A stretch of DNA of 58,845 nucleotides from Caldifarciminota bacterium (lineage in GTDB: Bacteria > Hydrothermota > Tepidihabitantia > SM23-42), in the NCBI GenBank assembly GCA_020343595.1, contig CP070802.1:506167-565011 (forward strand), in the 5' to 3' direction. The translations under genes and the position numbers were made by a program. Below the pieces are notes generated by a model that saw only the letters and a list, made by a program, of their open reading frames with translations, had not been told where the DNA came from and ran no database searches. This document shows positions 9,592-18,414 of the stretch, one piece after another. Each line of letters starts with the position of its first letter. Within the stretch, counting starts at the first letter, position 1.

Positions 9592-10338
9592 CTACATATA
9601 AGGATTTGCTTTCTTCTCTTTGCCGATCGCCGTATGCCCGCCGTGCCCAGGATACACGGTTGTCTGCCCGGGCAGACAACCCAACCTGTTGAGTGAATCA
9701 ATCATTTTCTGCTCGGATGATCCGGGAAGATCTGTTCTTCCCCACGAACCGTCAAACAAAGTGTCTCCGGTAAATATCATACCTTCTTTTTCACAATACA
9801 GCGAAATGCCTCCTCTTGTGTGGCCTGGCGTATGCAGAACTTCGAGAGTAACACATCCGAATTCAATCCGTTCTCCGTCACGCAACGTCCGGTCAGCAGG
9901 AGGCGATACCTCGGCATCGATCAATACTGCACCGCAATCCGCAATCATTCTTGCCCTGTTATCTTCAACATCAAGTCTCAACATTTCGTCGCGGCCGCAA
10001 ACCGGGCAACGGTGCGGTTCCTGCAAAGCCCCGAAATCTCCCGTTCCAAGCCAGGGCTCAACCAGAAGCGGCGCATCCAACTCATGCACCAGGATCTGCG
10101 CATGAGTATGGTTCTTGATGGCGCGGTTTCCCGACGTGTGGTCTGGATGGCCATGCGTATTGACTATGAATTTCAGACTTACCTTCAAGTCATCAATTGT
10201 ATGAATGAGACGGTCTTCTTCACCGACCAATATCCCGGGATCGATGATCATTCCTTCCATGGTCTTGCTGCACGCAAGGATGTAACAGTTAGTCGGCAGG
10301 TAACCGACCTGCAGACATTTGAGTATTATGTTGGCCAT
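9592..10338 (-). CDS. MBL-fold metallohydrolase (glyoxalase II-like) with Cys-bearing insert
   Basis: A 248-residue metallo-beta-lactamase-fold enzyme. The metal motif THGHPDHTSGN (HxHxDH), the second His in HTPGHTRGG, the Asp in FTGDTLFDG and the last His in YPGHGGHT are all present, as in hydroxyacylglutathione hydrolases and related thioester hydrolases. An insert of about 50 residues between the first and second metal motifs contains HRCPVCG and a later ADCG, which could form a small zinc site and is not part of standard glyoxalase II. The substrate is unknown. Confidence 0.88.
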   Translation of the reverse strand: MANIILKCLQVGYLPTNCYILACSKTMEGMIIDPGILVGEEDRLIHTIDDLKVSLKFIVNTHGHPDHTSGNRAIKNHTHAQILVHELDAPLLVEPWLGTGDFGALQEPHRCPVCGRDEMLRLDVEDNRARMIADCGAVLIDAEVSPPADRTLRDGERIEFGCVTLEVLHTPGHTRGGISLYCEKEGMIFTGDTLFDGSWGRTDLPGSSEQKMIDSLNRLGCLPGQTTVYPGHGGHTAIGKEKKANPYM

Positions 10339-10422
10339 GGTTCTTTTTTTGTAGTATAACCGAGAAGCAATGACTTGTCAACGAATGCAGGGATCTAAAA
10401 AGTCGGATAACGTATTAATAGT

Positions 10423-10449
10423 AAAGGGGACGGCAAAGCCGTCCCCTTT
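10423..10449. terminator. Stem-loop, probable terminator after msrAB
   Basis: A perfect 12-bp inverted repeat, AAAGGGGACGGC and its complement, with an AAA loop, lies 19 bp downstream of the msrAB stop and just upstream of the MBL gene's promoter region. The T-run after the stem is short on either strand, so intrinsic termination is likely but not certain. Confidence 0.65.
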
Positions 10450-10468
10450 TGCGTCTTCCAGGTCCGAA

Positions 10469-11569
10469 TTATTCCTCGAATAGTCTCTCGTATTCGCCGT
10501 AACCTTCCTTCTCGAAATCTTCTCTCGGAATGAAACGCAGCGATGCCGAGTTGATACAATACCTCTGGCCGGTCGGCGCCGGGCCATCCTCGAACAGGTG
10601 GCCGAGATGCGAATCACCAGCCTTGCTTCGTACTTCGGTTCGAACCATACCATGGCTGGAGTCGACCTTTTCCACAATATTATCCTTGTGGATCGGTCTG
10701 AAGAAACTGGGCCAGCCTGTGCCGGATTTGTATTTGTCTCTTGAACTAAAAAGCGGCTCGCCCGATACTACATCGACGTATATACCTTCGCGCTTATTAT
10801 CCCAGTATTCATTCTGGAACGGTGGCTCGGTCCCGCACTGCTGGGTCACCTCGTACTGCATCGGCGTCAGGTTCTCACGAATATCTTCTTGAGATGGTTT
10901 CTTGTATGTCTTTTCCTTTTCAGACGGTTCGGGTTCCTTGGCTTCGCCCCAGATCTTTTTGAGATACTGCTCGCGGCCAGATCCCGATTTGTATCTGTTG
11001 TAGCGCCCCGGGCTCTTTATGTAGAAATCGTTGTGATAGTCCTCAGCTTCATAGAATGCCTCGAACTTCCGGATCTCAGTTGCTATTGGTTTGCTGTAGC
11101 GTCCCGATTTTTGCAGTCTGTCTTTCGATTCCTCCGCTATCCTCTTCTGCTCTTCGTCGTGGTAGAAGATTGCGGTCTCATACTGAGATCCGCGGTCAAC
11201 AAACTGTCCGCCACCGTCGGTAGGGTCGATCTGTGTCCAGAAAACATCGACCAATTTCTGATAACTGATCCTTGCCGGATCAAAGGTTATTTGGACCACT
11301 TCGAGATGTCCTGTCCTACCGCTCGAAACCTGTTCGTAGGTCGGATTTTGAGTTTGCCCGCCAGAGTACCCAGGAACAACATCGACCACCCCTTCTAAAT
11401 TTTCAAATGGCGGCTCCATACACCAGAAACACCCGCCCCCAAACGTTGCCTTTTGATAATTTTCCTTCTCGTTTTTCACATTACTCCTACCTTCCTTGGC
11501 CACCCCTTCGCTCTTACAAACGCTCACCATAAGTAACCCCAATATCGCTGCCAATGATAACCACTTCAT
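10469..11569 (-). CDS. msrAB: Fused peptide-methionine sulfoxide reductase MsrA-MsrB, exported
   Basis: A 366-residue fusion. Residues 1-18 are a signal or anchor segment ending VSVC, a poor lipobox, so it acts outside the cytoplasm. The MsrA domain (about 38-195) has the catalytic GGGCFWC with Cys47 and reduces methionine S-sulfoxide. The MsrB domain (about 225-360) has [15 protein letters not shown] and RYCINSASL with catalytic Cys338 and reduces the R-sulfoxide. The MsrB part lacks the CxxC zinc pairs found in many MsrB. An exported fusion fits repair of oxidised secreted proteins, of which this region encodes many. Confidence 0.95.
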   Translation of the reverse strand: MKWLSLAAILGLLMVSVCKSEGVAKEGRSNVKNEKENYQKATFGGGCFWCMEPPFENLEGVVDVVPGYSGGQTQNPTYEQVSSGRTGHLEVVQITFDPARISYQKLVDVFWTQIDPTDGGGQFVDRGSQYETAIFYHDEEQKRIAEESKDRLQKSGRYSKPIATEIRKFEAFYEAEDYHNDFYIKSPGRYNRYKSGSGREQYLKKIWGEAKEPEPSEKEKTYKKPSQEDIRENLTPMQYEVTQQCGTEPPFQNEYWDNKREGIYVDVVSGEPLFSSRDKYKSGTGWPSFFRPIHKDNIVEKVDSSHGMVRTEVRSKAGDSHLGHLFEDGPAPTGQRYCINSASLRFIPREDFEKEGYGEYERLFEE

Positions 11570-11690
11570 CTTCTTATCCTCCTATGCATGATTTAGACAA
11601 TTGTAACAACGGAAGGTTCACTGCTTCGATTCACCACACCGCAAACGTACTGAACGAAGAGCTATGCTAAATTTTTGGGAAAGTCTTTAA

Positions 11691-11852
11691 TTACTTTTGC
11701 AGTAGATTTCTGAGGAACAGAACCGTCGAAACTATTGCAGTGATCAGAAAGATGATACCACCTATTGTATCACCCTTACCCAGATACCTGAAGGCAAGCC
11801 AGAGCCAGGCCAATGCGGCAAAGACAAAACCCAACGTGGTCAATAATTTCAT
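11691..11852 (-). CDS. Small two-helix membrane protein (53 aa)
   Basis: A short open frame reading MKLLTTLGFVFAALAWLW and so on, with two hydrophobic helices (about 3-22 and 29-50) joined by RYLGKGD and ending LLQK. It begins 15 bases after the stop of the secreted propeller gene with AAGAG ahead of the ATG, so it can be translated from the same transcript. Composition and topology resemble many unnamed small membrane proteins. No function can be given. Confidence 0.55.
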   Translation of the reverse strand: MKLLTTLGFVFAALAWLWLAFRYLGKGDTIGGIIFLITAIVSTVLFLRNLLQK

Positions 11853-11867
11853 AATATCAACTCTTAA

Positions 11868-12998
11868 TCACTTGCTCAACTTTACAAGTTTAACAGCCCC
11901 GCTGAAGATCGGCACCCTGAGAAAATACACACCAGCAGGCAATTGCCGACCAGCGTCGTCAGCGCCATCCCATGTGACTGATAACTGCTCACCGATAACA
12001 GATATCTGATCAGATAGATCTCTCATTAATCTACCTGAAACAGCGTAAACCTTCGCCGTCTTCGCATGACTGTCGGCGGTCATCCGATATCGGATATCAG
12101 TCAGGCGGTGGAAGGGATTAGGGTAGACTTCAATACCACACGGTTCGACAGTCACCTGCCCGGTAGAGGTTATCCCCACCTGACTAACATCGTATACGTA
12201 AATGGAATCCCGTTCGTAACAGGAAACCCATAACCTTTCAGTTACCGAATCATGGGCGAGTCCTGACGGATATGACAGCGGATCCGATGCCCACTGTTCG
12301 ACCCAGGCGCTCGTGTAGAAACTCCAGGAATTGACGAGATTCGAACCATAATTGCCGTCACAGGTCAACAGCTGCGGTGCACCTCGGGGCAAAAAGGTCA
12401 ACCCGAATGGCCGGATATTCGGTGAAGAGTAGGTGGCGGTGATGGAATCTATTTCCATACCACTGCTTGTATCGATGACGGAAATATACGGCTGATTTCC
12501 TTTTACCGCATAAAGATAGGCACCATCCCATGCCAGATCGAATGGATGAGTCGTCGGCGCGGGAAAGCTCTTGGCCGGTGTCATCGTGCTCGTATCCAGC
12601 TGGTAGATATAACCGCTAATATACTCTGAATACCAAAGATATTCACCATCCCAAGCCAGGCCGCAGGAATAATCGGTTATCGCATTGAATGTGTCGATCG
12701 CAATACCGCTATCCGGAAGGAGCTTGTAGATCTTCGCGCCGTACAGGCTATTGCCGTCACCGCTATTCGCCGCCCACAGGAACTGGCCGTCATAAGCAAG
12801 GCCGCGCATGGCGCTGTCCGGCGCAGGAAACACATTGATCAACGGTGGTGTTTGGTCTCTCACCCCGGCCACCCGTAGAGCTTTGTCCGCCCTGAAGCTG
12901 GGATCTGGTAAAGACATGTCATTCTCAGCGCTGCCGATCACCACAACGCAGATGACAAGGAAAAACATCGCAACAGAAATCCTCAAGAAATGAGTCAT
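11868..12998 (-). CDS. Secreted beta-propeller protein with sorting domain
   Basis: A 376-residue protein with signal peptide (residues about 5-23). From residue about 60 to 270 there are repeats of 40-45 residues carrying a GLAWDGEYLW-type core (RGLAYDGQFLW, CGLAWDGEYLW, FDLAWDGAYLY), which form propeller blades of the kind used for binding surfaces. The final 85 residues are the sorting module: VEVYPNPF-like strand (GIEVYPNPFHRL), VYAVSGRLMRDL, TWDGADDAGRQLPAGVYFLRV and KLVKLSK. The loop between SGR and WDG contains SDQISVIGEQLSV, encoded by a low-complexity repeat (see findings). Confidence 0.82.
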   Translation of the reverse strand: MTHFLRISVAMFFLVICVVVIGSAENDMSLPDPSFRADKALRVAGVRDQTPPLINVFPAPDSAMRGLAYDGQFLWAANSGDGNSLYGAKIYKLLPDSGIAIDTFNAITDYSCGLAWDGEYLWYSEYISGYIYQLDTSTMTPAKSFPAPTTHPFDLAWDGAYLYAVKGNQPYISVIDTSSGMEIDSITATYSSPNIRPFGLTFLPRGAPQLLTCDGNYGSNLVNSWSFYTSAWVEQWASDPLSYPSGLAHDSVTERLWVSCYERDSIYVYDVSQVGITSTGQVTVEPCGIEVYPNPFHRLTDIRYRMTADSHAKTAKVYAVSGRLMRDLSDQISVIGEQLSVTWDGADDAGRQLPAGVYFLRVPIFSGAVKLVKLSK

Positions 12999-13038
12999 GG
13001 CATCCCTCTCGGTAACCTCCTAAAACCTCATCCGAAAA

Positions 13039-13422
13039 CTAGTACCGCTCTGAGAAACCCTGGGCAAGACGCCAGGCTGGCGCCTCAGTGATATTACCCC
13101 AGTATTCTGTCATCTCGGTTATCAAACCCTCCTTGAATTTGAAGAACGAAGTAGCATAGAAACTATCCTTCTGTTCCTTGGAGTACACGCGCACAACCGA
13201 TATCACCAGATCATCCTTCGCTATAACATCTATGACCTCGATATGCCACCGTCCTGGATAGTACTTATTTACATCGATGAGCTTCCTGCTACCCTTGAAC
13301 AACTCACGCGTATTGGGCCAGTAAACAGGACAATCAGGATGCAGCAGAGGTGCTACATCATCATATCTGGCCTCATCAAAAATACGCCAGAAATCCCTCA
13401 CAACTTTCTCATTATTGTTCAT
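13039..13422 (-). CDS. NTF2-like/SnoaL-like domain protein
   Basis: A 127-residue cone-shaped alpha+beta protein of the NTF2-like superfamily: helical N-terminus (VVRDFWRIFDEARYDDVAPLL), HPDCPVYWPNT, then strands ending TEYWGNITEAPAWR. Members bind or convert small hydrophobic ligands, and the reaction cannot be told from sequence. It ends 36 bp before the propeller gene and starts 7 bp after the SDR gene stop, so the SDR and this gene probably form a unit. Confidence 0.82.
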   Translation of the reverse strand: MNNNEKVVRDFWRIFDEARYDDVAPLLHPDCPVYWPNTRELFKGSRKLIDVNKYYPGRWHIEVIDVIAKDDLVISVVRVYSKEQKDSFYATSFFKFKEGLITEMTEYWGNITEAPAWRLAQGFSERY

Positions 13423-13429
13423 GTTGTTT

Positions 13430-14194
13430 CTACCTCATATAACTAGCAGCGTTTATGTCGATACTGCAACCCGTTGCGTGATCCATCAGACCGCTGGCCA
13501 AAAAAACGACGGTCGGCGCAACATCCTCGGGCCTGGTCAATTCTTTCAGCGACAATTCCTTCATTATCTTTTCATCCCCGTGTTCTGCTATGTACTCATC
13601 GATTATCGGCGTTCTCACGAAACCGGGAGCGACGACGAATGACTTGATGTTGTCCTTACCGTATGCCCGGGCGATCGTCCTGCTCAAGGCGACCATACCG
13701 CCCTTTGATGCCGCATACGCGAAATAATCTTCATAGTCGCCGCGGAACGCGGCCCTCGAAGCGATATGTATGATCCTGCCTCCACCCGCCTTCCTGAAGT
13801 AATTCACCGCTTCACGGCAGAGCACGCCAGCCGACGTCAGGTTCACCGCAATCGTGGTATTCCATGATGCCAGCCACCTATCGATATTCTCATCGTTCGG
13901 CGACTTCAGATATACACCGGCATTGTTGACCAGGACATCCATCCGTCCAAAAGCTTCGAGCACCTCGCCGAAGAGTCTAACTCCATTCTTCGGCTCGGAC
14001 AGATCGGCACAAAAAGACTTTGCTCCGTTCCCCACCCCATGAGCAAGTTTCTCTGCCTTCGCGGCACTCTTGCTGTAATGTATAGCCACTTTCGCACCAG
14101 CTGCAGCGAGCTGGCGTACTATGACATTACCAATGCCGCCGGGACCGCCGGTCACCAGTATCACCTTACCGCTAAGATCGATTTTCACCTTCAC
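13430..14194 (-). CDS. SDR-family oxidoreductase (FabG-like)
   Basis: A 254-residue classical short-chain dehydrogenase. The cofactor loop is VTGGPGGIGNV (about 14-24), NNAG appears as VNNAGVYL, the catalytic Tyr-Lys pair is in FAYAASKGG (about 159-165), and the catalytic Ser lies in IHIASRAA. The C-terminus ends DINAASYMR, close to the usual family end. It would reduce a carbonyl with NAD(P)H. It could supply a 3-keto reductase activity, but no partner pathway lies beside it, only an NTF2-like gene. Confidence 0.9.
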   Translation of the reverse strand: MKVKIDLSGKVILVTGGPGGIGNVIVRQLAAAGAKVAIHYSKSAAKAEKLAHGVGNGAKSFCADLSEPKNGVRLFGEVLEAFGRMDVLVNNAGVYLKSPNDENIDRWLASWNTTIAVNLTSAGVLCREAVNYFRKAGGGRIIHIASRAAFRGDYEDYFAYAASKGGMVALSRTIARAYGKDNIKSFVVAPGFVRTPIIDEYIAEHGDEKIMKELSLKELTRPEDVAPTVVFLASGLMDHATGCSIDINAASYMR

Positions 14195-14258
14195 TCATCT
14201 CCACTAAAATGAGATCGGAATCCAGTGCGCAGCATAGTGTCGTGTAAGAGTCGTCTGC

Positions 14259-14471
14259 CTAGGTTTCTTTCGACGACGCCTTCTTTCCCGTGAACTTGGC
14301 AAAGATATAACCGATCGCAAAGCCGATCACCAGCAGCAGCAGGATCAAGATTATACGTGACATAAGCAATTGCCAGAAGAGAATTTGTATCGGAACCACC
14401 TCTGTGTTCTGTACAATGAGTATCAGAGCCAGCACTGCGAGGATGAGGATAATTATGGTCTTCACTTTCAT
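14259..14471 (-). CDS. LapA-domain (DUF1049) small membrane protein
   Basis: A 70-residue protein with two membrane helices (about 4-21 and 34-58) separated by QNTEVVPIQILFWQ, the typical LapA/YciS pattern, and a basic Lys-rich tail. In enterobacteria the LapA-LapB pair helps control LPS assembly; no lapB is adjacent here. A GGAGG site precedes the ATG. Confidence 0.82.
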   Translation of the reverse strand: MKVKTIIILILAVLALILIVQNTEVVPIQILFWQLLMSRIILILLLLVIGFAIGYIFAKFTGKKASSKET

Positions 14472-14606
14472 TGTTTCCTCCTTGATATTGCTCCAGAATA
14501 CAAATTGAAAAACCGATCGTATAATCTATGTATTATAAACAACGATAGAGAGATGTCAATCAAACGAACAAAACTGCAATAGCGGTGATTATGAATGGAA
14601 TTACGG

Positions 14607-15083
14607 TTAACGTCTTGTGCGTACTATTGTGAATATTGAACTCGCAATCAATAGGGCATAAGCAAAGCCGACTCCTACGAAAACGGGGTTGATCTGCGGC
14701 AGCCCACCGAGCAAACGCTCCAACCCTGAGGCAAGTTGATTGATCTCGAGAAATGATTTGATCGGCAATCTCAGAAGGAAAGGAAACAGGATGAAAGCCA
14801 ACACAGCCGCGGTTATGCCTAGTACGATCACGCGATACGCATACAACCAGAACGAACGGATACCTTGCTCACGCCGTAGGCGCCAGCGTGTCATAACCTT
14901 ACTCTCGATGAATCCTGGATCCAACTTGACTGAAAGTTCTTCTTCGATCGCCTGTTCGATCGCCAGCTCGTGCTGGCAAAACGCGCAGGTCTCGAGATGT
15001 AATTCGAATTCTTTCTCCTGCTCATCCGTCAAGCGGTGCAGCCTATAATCGATCACTTTTTCCAGATGCTCACAAGAGTTCAT
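14607..15083 (-). CDS. Anti-sigma factor with zinc-finger (zf-HC2) and membrane helices
   Basis: A 158-residue protein. Residues 1-40 hold the anti-sigma zinc motif, HLETCAFC (HxxxCxxC), with an upstream CEHLE, as in RsrA/ChrR-type proteins. The rest includes two membrane helices (about 88-110 and 136-154). The start at 15083 has GGGG at good distance; an in-frame ATG at 15089 is an alternative. It overlaps the sigma-factor stop by 14 bp, which is typical of a coupled sigma/anti-sigma pair. It would hold the ECF sigma at the membrane until a signal releases it. Confidence 0.9.
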   Translation of the reverse strand: MNSCEHLEKVIDYRLHRLTDEQEKEFELHLETCAFCQHELAIEQAIEEELSVKLDPGFIESKVMTRWRLRREQGIRSFWLYAYRVIVLGITAAVLAFILFPFLLRLPIKSFLEINQLASGLERLLGGLPQINPVFVGVGFAYALLIASSIFTIVRTRR

Positions 15084-15615
15084 TTTCATACCCCGCTAAC
15101 TGCTTCCTTAATCTTTTCCTTGCTCTATGAAGGCATACCTTTGCGTTGGCTTCGGTCATCTTCATTGTCTCGGCAATTTCCCGCAAACTCAACCCTTCAT
15201 AATAGGTGAGAGTCAACAACATCCGATCCCGCTCCGTTAATCTTGCCAGTGCATCCTGGATGACGACCCGTCTCCTGATGGGATCATCGCTTTGCCCTTG
15301 GAACTCTTCCACCTGTTCAAAAGACACCGAAGGACTATTCCTGTTCCTGCGATAATGGTCACGCACTATATTCCGCGCGATCGTGCAGAGCCAGGGACGG
15401 AAATGCTCTCCGCTCTTTACCTTTTTCATATTCATGAAAGCCCTGATAAAAGTGTCTTGCGTGAGATCCTCACTCAGATGATAATCGTTGGTCATTCTCA
15501 AGATGATCGTAAATATCAACCCCTTGTGAATGGTGATGAGACTCGTCATCGCTTGCTCATCACCATTCTTTGCACATTTTATCAGACAACCAATATCATC
15601 GATATTTGATTCCAA
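15070..15615 (-). CDS. ECF RNA polymerase sigma factor
   Basis: A 181-residue sigma-70 family protein with region 2 (about 25-90: YHLSEDLTQDTFIRAF and RPWLCTIARNIVRDHYRR) and region 4 (about 125-175: LTYYEGLSLREIAETMKMTEANAKVCLHRARKRLRKQL). The anti-sigma factor follows and a DUF6249-type membrane protein precedes, a layout common in poorly studied bacteria. It probably directs an envelope or stress regulon; the target promoter is not visible here. Confidence 0.95.
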   Translation of the reverse strand: MESNIDDIGCLIKCAKNGDEQAMTSLITIHKGLIFTIILRMTNDYHLSEDLTQDTFIRAFMNMKKVKSGEHFRPWLCTIARNIVRDHYRRNRNSPSVSFEQVEEFQGQSDDPIRRRVVIQDALARLTERDRMLLTLTYYEGLSLREIAETMKMTEANAKVCLHRARKRLRKQLAGYENELL

Positions 15616-15618
15616 AGA

Positions 15619-15999
15619 CTATTCGTTTTTATCTTTCTTCTTGGTCAGTGCATACGCAAGGACCAGCGAAAGTCCAAGCATGACCACGAGAGAAGCAGAC
15701 GCCATCATTCCGCCTAGAGCCTCCGCCGGAAGGAAAACACCCATCAGTGCCAGGCCCACGCCGATGCCTATAGTGACGATACCGCTCTTCACCAGGCCCT
15801 TACCGTTCTTCACACGCGGGACTTTCTCGGTCCCGAAGAGTTCCTTTACCTCTTCTGGTTTCTTCCCCAGTTCGAGCGCCTTGACGAGCGCCTCGTAGTG
15901 TCTCTTCCGCTTCATATATTGGAACCATATTGCTCCGAAAATAATGATACCCACTACAATGAAGTTGAATATCAATGCTATGGAACCTGCCCAATCCAT
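15619..15999 (-). CDS. DUF6249-type membrane protein
   Basis: A 126-residue protein with an N-terminal helix (about 5-27), a cytoplasmic Lys/Glu-rich linker (RHYEALVKALELGKKPEEVKELFG) and two C-terminal helices (about 73-93 and 97-116). This design is typical of DUF6249-like proteins encoded next to ECF sigma factors. It ends 3 bp before the sigma gene and is probably the first gene of that operon. Confidence 0.72.
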   Translation of the reverse strand: MDWAGSIALIFNFIVVGIIIFGAIWFQYMKRKRHYEALVKALELGKKPEEVKELFGTEKVPRVKNGKGLVKSGIVTIGIGVGLALMGVFLPAEALGGMMASASLVVMLGLSLVLAYALTKKKDKNE

Positions 16000-16110
16000 T
16001 ATGCCTCCTTTATCACAACACGCAGAAAACCGCCCTCAGGTTACACCCCGGGGACAGGCATAACTTTTTACACTTTTGCCGCAAAAAATCTCGATATTAA
16101 GGCACAAAAT

Positions 16111-17001
16111 CTATGAATGTTTGTGTGCATCGACGGCCTCTCTGATCGCCCGTATATGCGCCGGCGTTGTCCCGCAACAGCCGCCGATTATACTCACACC
16201 CGCATCCAACAGATCCTTTACCCTGCCAGCCATGAATTCCGGGGTTTCCGGGTAGACTGCAACGTCACCTTTCAACTCGGGGATCCCGGCGTTTGACTGT
16301 ATGATAATCGGGAGTCTGGTAAATTTTCTGCATTCCCCCGCAATCGAAACCATATTGTCTATGCCATTACCGCAATTCGAACCCACAACATCGGCGCCCG
16401 CCGCTTCCAACGCCTTGACCGCTTGCTCGATCGTCACGCCCATAATTGTGTAAAACCCTTTGGGTGTCTGATCAAAGGTCATTGTCGCCATCACGGGAAT
16501 CGAGCCAATTTCTTTCGCTGCCTTCACGGCGGATGTCGCCTCGCCCAGGTCACTCATGGTTTCGACGCAAATAATATCGACACCTGAGCTGACAAGCACT
16601 CCTATCTGCTCCCTGAATACATCCATCATCTCGGCAGGTTCAACCTCACCGTATGGTTTGAGAAATTGACCGGTCGGTCCGCATGACCCCGAAACATACG
16701 CATTGCTCTTTACTGCTCTCCTCACGGCCTGCACTGCCTTCTCGTTTATCTGCGCTACCCGGTCACCGAGCGAGTATTGCGCGAGTTTTAACCGCGAACC
16801 GCCGAAAGTATTTGTTTGTATTATTTCGGCACCGGCATTCAGATATTCTCTAGCAATTTCTTCAAGCGCATCGGGGCGATCCAAATTAAAAGCCTCGGGA
16901 GAACTTCCCGGCTGAAGCCCGCGCTCCATCAACATCGTACCCATGGCGCCGTCGGCAACCAGTACTCTGTCGGCAGCCAGTCTTACGCGAAAGAGTTCCA
17001 T
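16111..17001 (-). CDS. Homocysteine S-methyltransferase-family protein (MetH N-domain-like)
   Basis: A 296-residue TIM-barrel protein with the DGAMGTMLMERG start, QTNTFGG, and zinc-binding thiols Cys210 in GSNCGNG and Cys275/Cys276 in GGCCGTTP. It activates homocysteine and accepts a methyl group from a corrinoid protein to make methionine. Standing alone, it equals only the first module of MetH. It is the last gene of a four-gene operon: the corrinoid protein gene ends 1 bp upstream. No folate-binding module is encoded with it. Confidence 0.93.
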   Translation of the reverse strand: MELFRVRLAADRVLVADGAMGTMLMERGLQPGSSPEAFNLDRPDALEEIAREYLNAGAEIIQTNTFGGSRLKLAQYSLGDRVAQINEKAVQAVRRAVKSNAYVSGSCGPTGQFLKPYGEVEPAEMMDVFREQIGVLVSSGVDIICVETMSDLGEATSAVKAAKEIGSIPVMATMTFDQTPKGFYTIMGVTIEQAVKALEAAGADVVGSNCGNGIDNMVSIAGECRKFTRLPIIIQSNAGIPELKGDVAVYPETPEFMAGRVKDLLDAGVSIIGGCCGTTPAHIRAIREAVDAHKHS

Positions 17002-17002
17002 A

Positions 17003-17641
17003 TCAGGATAATGAAATGAGTTTCCTGATGCAATCTACTGCTTGCACACTGTCGTAGCCATAACCATCGGCGCCGATTTGAGCTGCGAATTCGTTTGAAA
17101 CCGGGGCACCGCCGATGACCGTTCTGATCTTTCCATCGAGACCTTTTTCCTTCAGCCCCTCAACGACCTTCTTCATAATGGGCATGGTCGTCGTAAGGAG
17201 GGCCGACATACCGATGACCTTTGCATTATGTTCAATTGCGGTCTCGATGAACTTCTTGGGTGGAACATCCTTACCCAAATCGATAACCTCAAACCCGGCA
17301 CCGGATAACATTATCGCCACAAGATTCTTTCCGATATCGTGGATATCACCCTGCACCGTACCGATCACGATGCGACCCCGTGCCACAACCTCATCCTTGA
17401 GAAAGAGCGGTTTCAGTTTTTCCATTCCCATGTGCATGGCCTTGGCCGCGAGCAAAACCTCAGGCAAGAAAATCTCGTGCTTCTTGTATCTATCTCCAAC
17501 AACATTCATGCCGGCGATCAAACCTCTATCCAGTATCTCTTTCGGCGCTAGTTTGTTATCCAATGCCTGTTGCAGGAGCTCACCGATCCCGTCGCTGTCG
17601 CCACACTGCAGCGCCATTGCAATTTGCTTTAGTAGATCCAT
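17003..17641 (-). CDS. Corrinoid (B12-binding) methyl-carrier protein
   Basis: A 212-residue protein with an N-terminal helical cap (about 1-88) and a Rossmann-like B12 domain (about 89-210). The cobalt-ligand motif DxHxxG is present as GDIHDIGKN with His101; the GxS region is IGMSALLTTTM and the GG region is VIGGAPV. It is homologous to MtbC/MttC and to the MetH B12 module, carrying methyl groups as methyl-cobalamin. It lies between the reactivation protein and the homocysteine methyltransferase, fitting a role as shuttle. Confidence 0.95.
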   Translation of the reverse strand: MDLLKQIAMALQCGDSDGIGELLQQALDNKLAPKEILDRGLIAGMNVVGDRYKKHEIFLPEVLLAAKAMHMGMEKLKPLFLKDEVVARGRIVIGTVQGDIHDIGKNLVAIMLSGAGFEVIDLGKDVPPKKFIETAIEHNAKVIGMSALLTTTMPIMKKVVEGLKEKGLDGKIRTVIGGAPVSNEFAAQIGADGYGYDSVQAVDCIRKLISLS

Positions 17642-17658
17642 CTCTCTCCTTTCCGTTT

Positions 17659-18414
17659 CTATTCCATTGCTGCAGGCTGCCCGCCGGATCCCGAAGCACC
17701 AGTTGAATTAACAAGACGGGATATTCTCTGCCGGCACGAATGGCTCTCACATTGACTGCAGCACGCGTAAGTATCGGCAAAAACGTGTATCTCCGGTGAA
17801 CCGGCAATGATCACCCCGGATGCTGATTTCAATGGTTCCATGAGATAACTGGGCCGAAGGGTTATGCCTACCTCTTCGGGTTTCAAATAATCAAACAACT
17901 TACGCTGTCCGCTGACATGCCATCCGCAATACCCGGGGCTATACCGCATCACCGCGATATTCCCGTCGACCCCGAACTCTCGTTGCAGGCCATCACGAAA
18001 AAAAATCTCAAGCAAATCTGCCGCCTTTTCAACCCCCACCGAAGCGACCGAATCAAGCATGCTGCCGAGCGCAAAGTCTTTAGCAACAAAGAGCTCGTTT
18101 ATCTTGTCATGCAGAGTCTGGCCCACGGTCACGGCAAAGAGAGCAAGATGATCAGCCTTCCGGAAGATCTCGGCAACCGGAGTGTTCGTATCGTTCCGTC
18201 CCTCTCCAGCATAGACAAAATCAAAATCATTCCCACTGATCGCCGCGACCATACCAACCGGCCGAGCCTCTTTGGCGAAAATCTCCAACCCACGATCGAA
18301 TAACTTCAGAATATTGGCAGATACTCTGGTCCCCGGACAAATCCCTTGCAGTGCCAACGCGTTTGTCTGGTCCGGGATTATCTCATCCTTTCTTATCTCG
18401 ATTAATTCCCTCAT
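17659..18414 (-). CDS. MetH-activation-domain-like B12 reactivation protein
   Basis: A 251-residue stand-alone version of the cobalamin-dependent methionine synthase activation domain. The diagnostic RYSPGYCGW segment is present near residue 155-165. The C-terminus has a Cys cluster (CCSQCESHSC) that is not part of the canonical MetH activation module and may carry metal or redox chemistry. Its role would be to bring oxidised cob(II)alamin on the corrinoid protein back to cob(I)alamin/methyl form with SAM. The start overlaps the MttB-like gene's stop (4 bp). Confidence 0.85.
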   Translation of the reverse strand: MRELIEIRKDEIIPDQTNALALQGICPGTRVSANILKLFDRGLEIFAKEARPVGMVAAISGNDFDFVYAGEGRNDTNTPVAEIFRKADHLALFAVTVGQTLHDKINELFVAKDFALGSMLDSVASVGVEKAADLLEIFFRDGLQREFGVDGNIAVMRYSPGYCGWHVSGQRKLFDYLKPEEVGITLRPSYLMEPLKSASGVIIAGSPEIHVFADTYACCSQCESHSCRQRISRLVNSTGASGSGGQPAAME

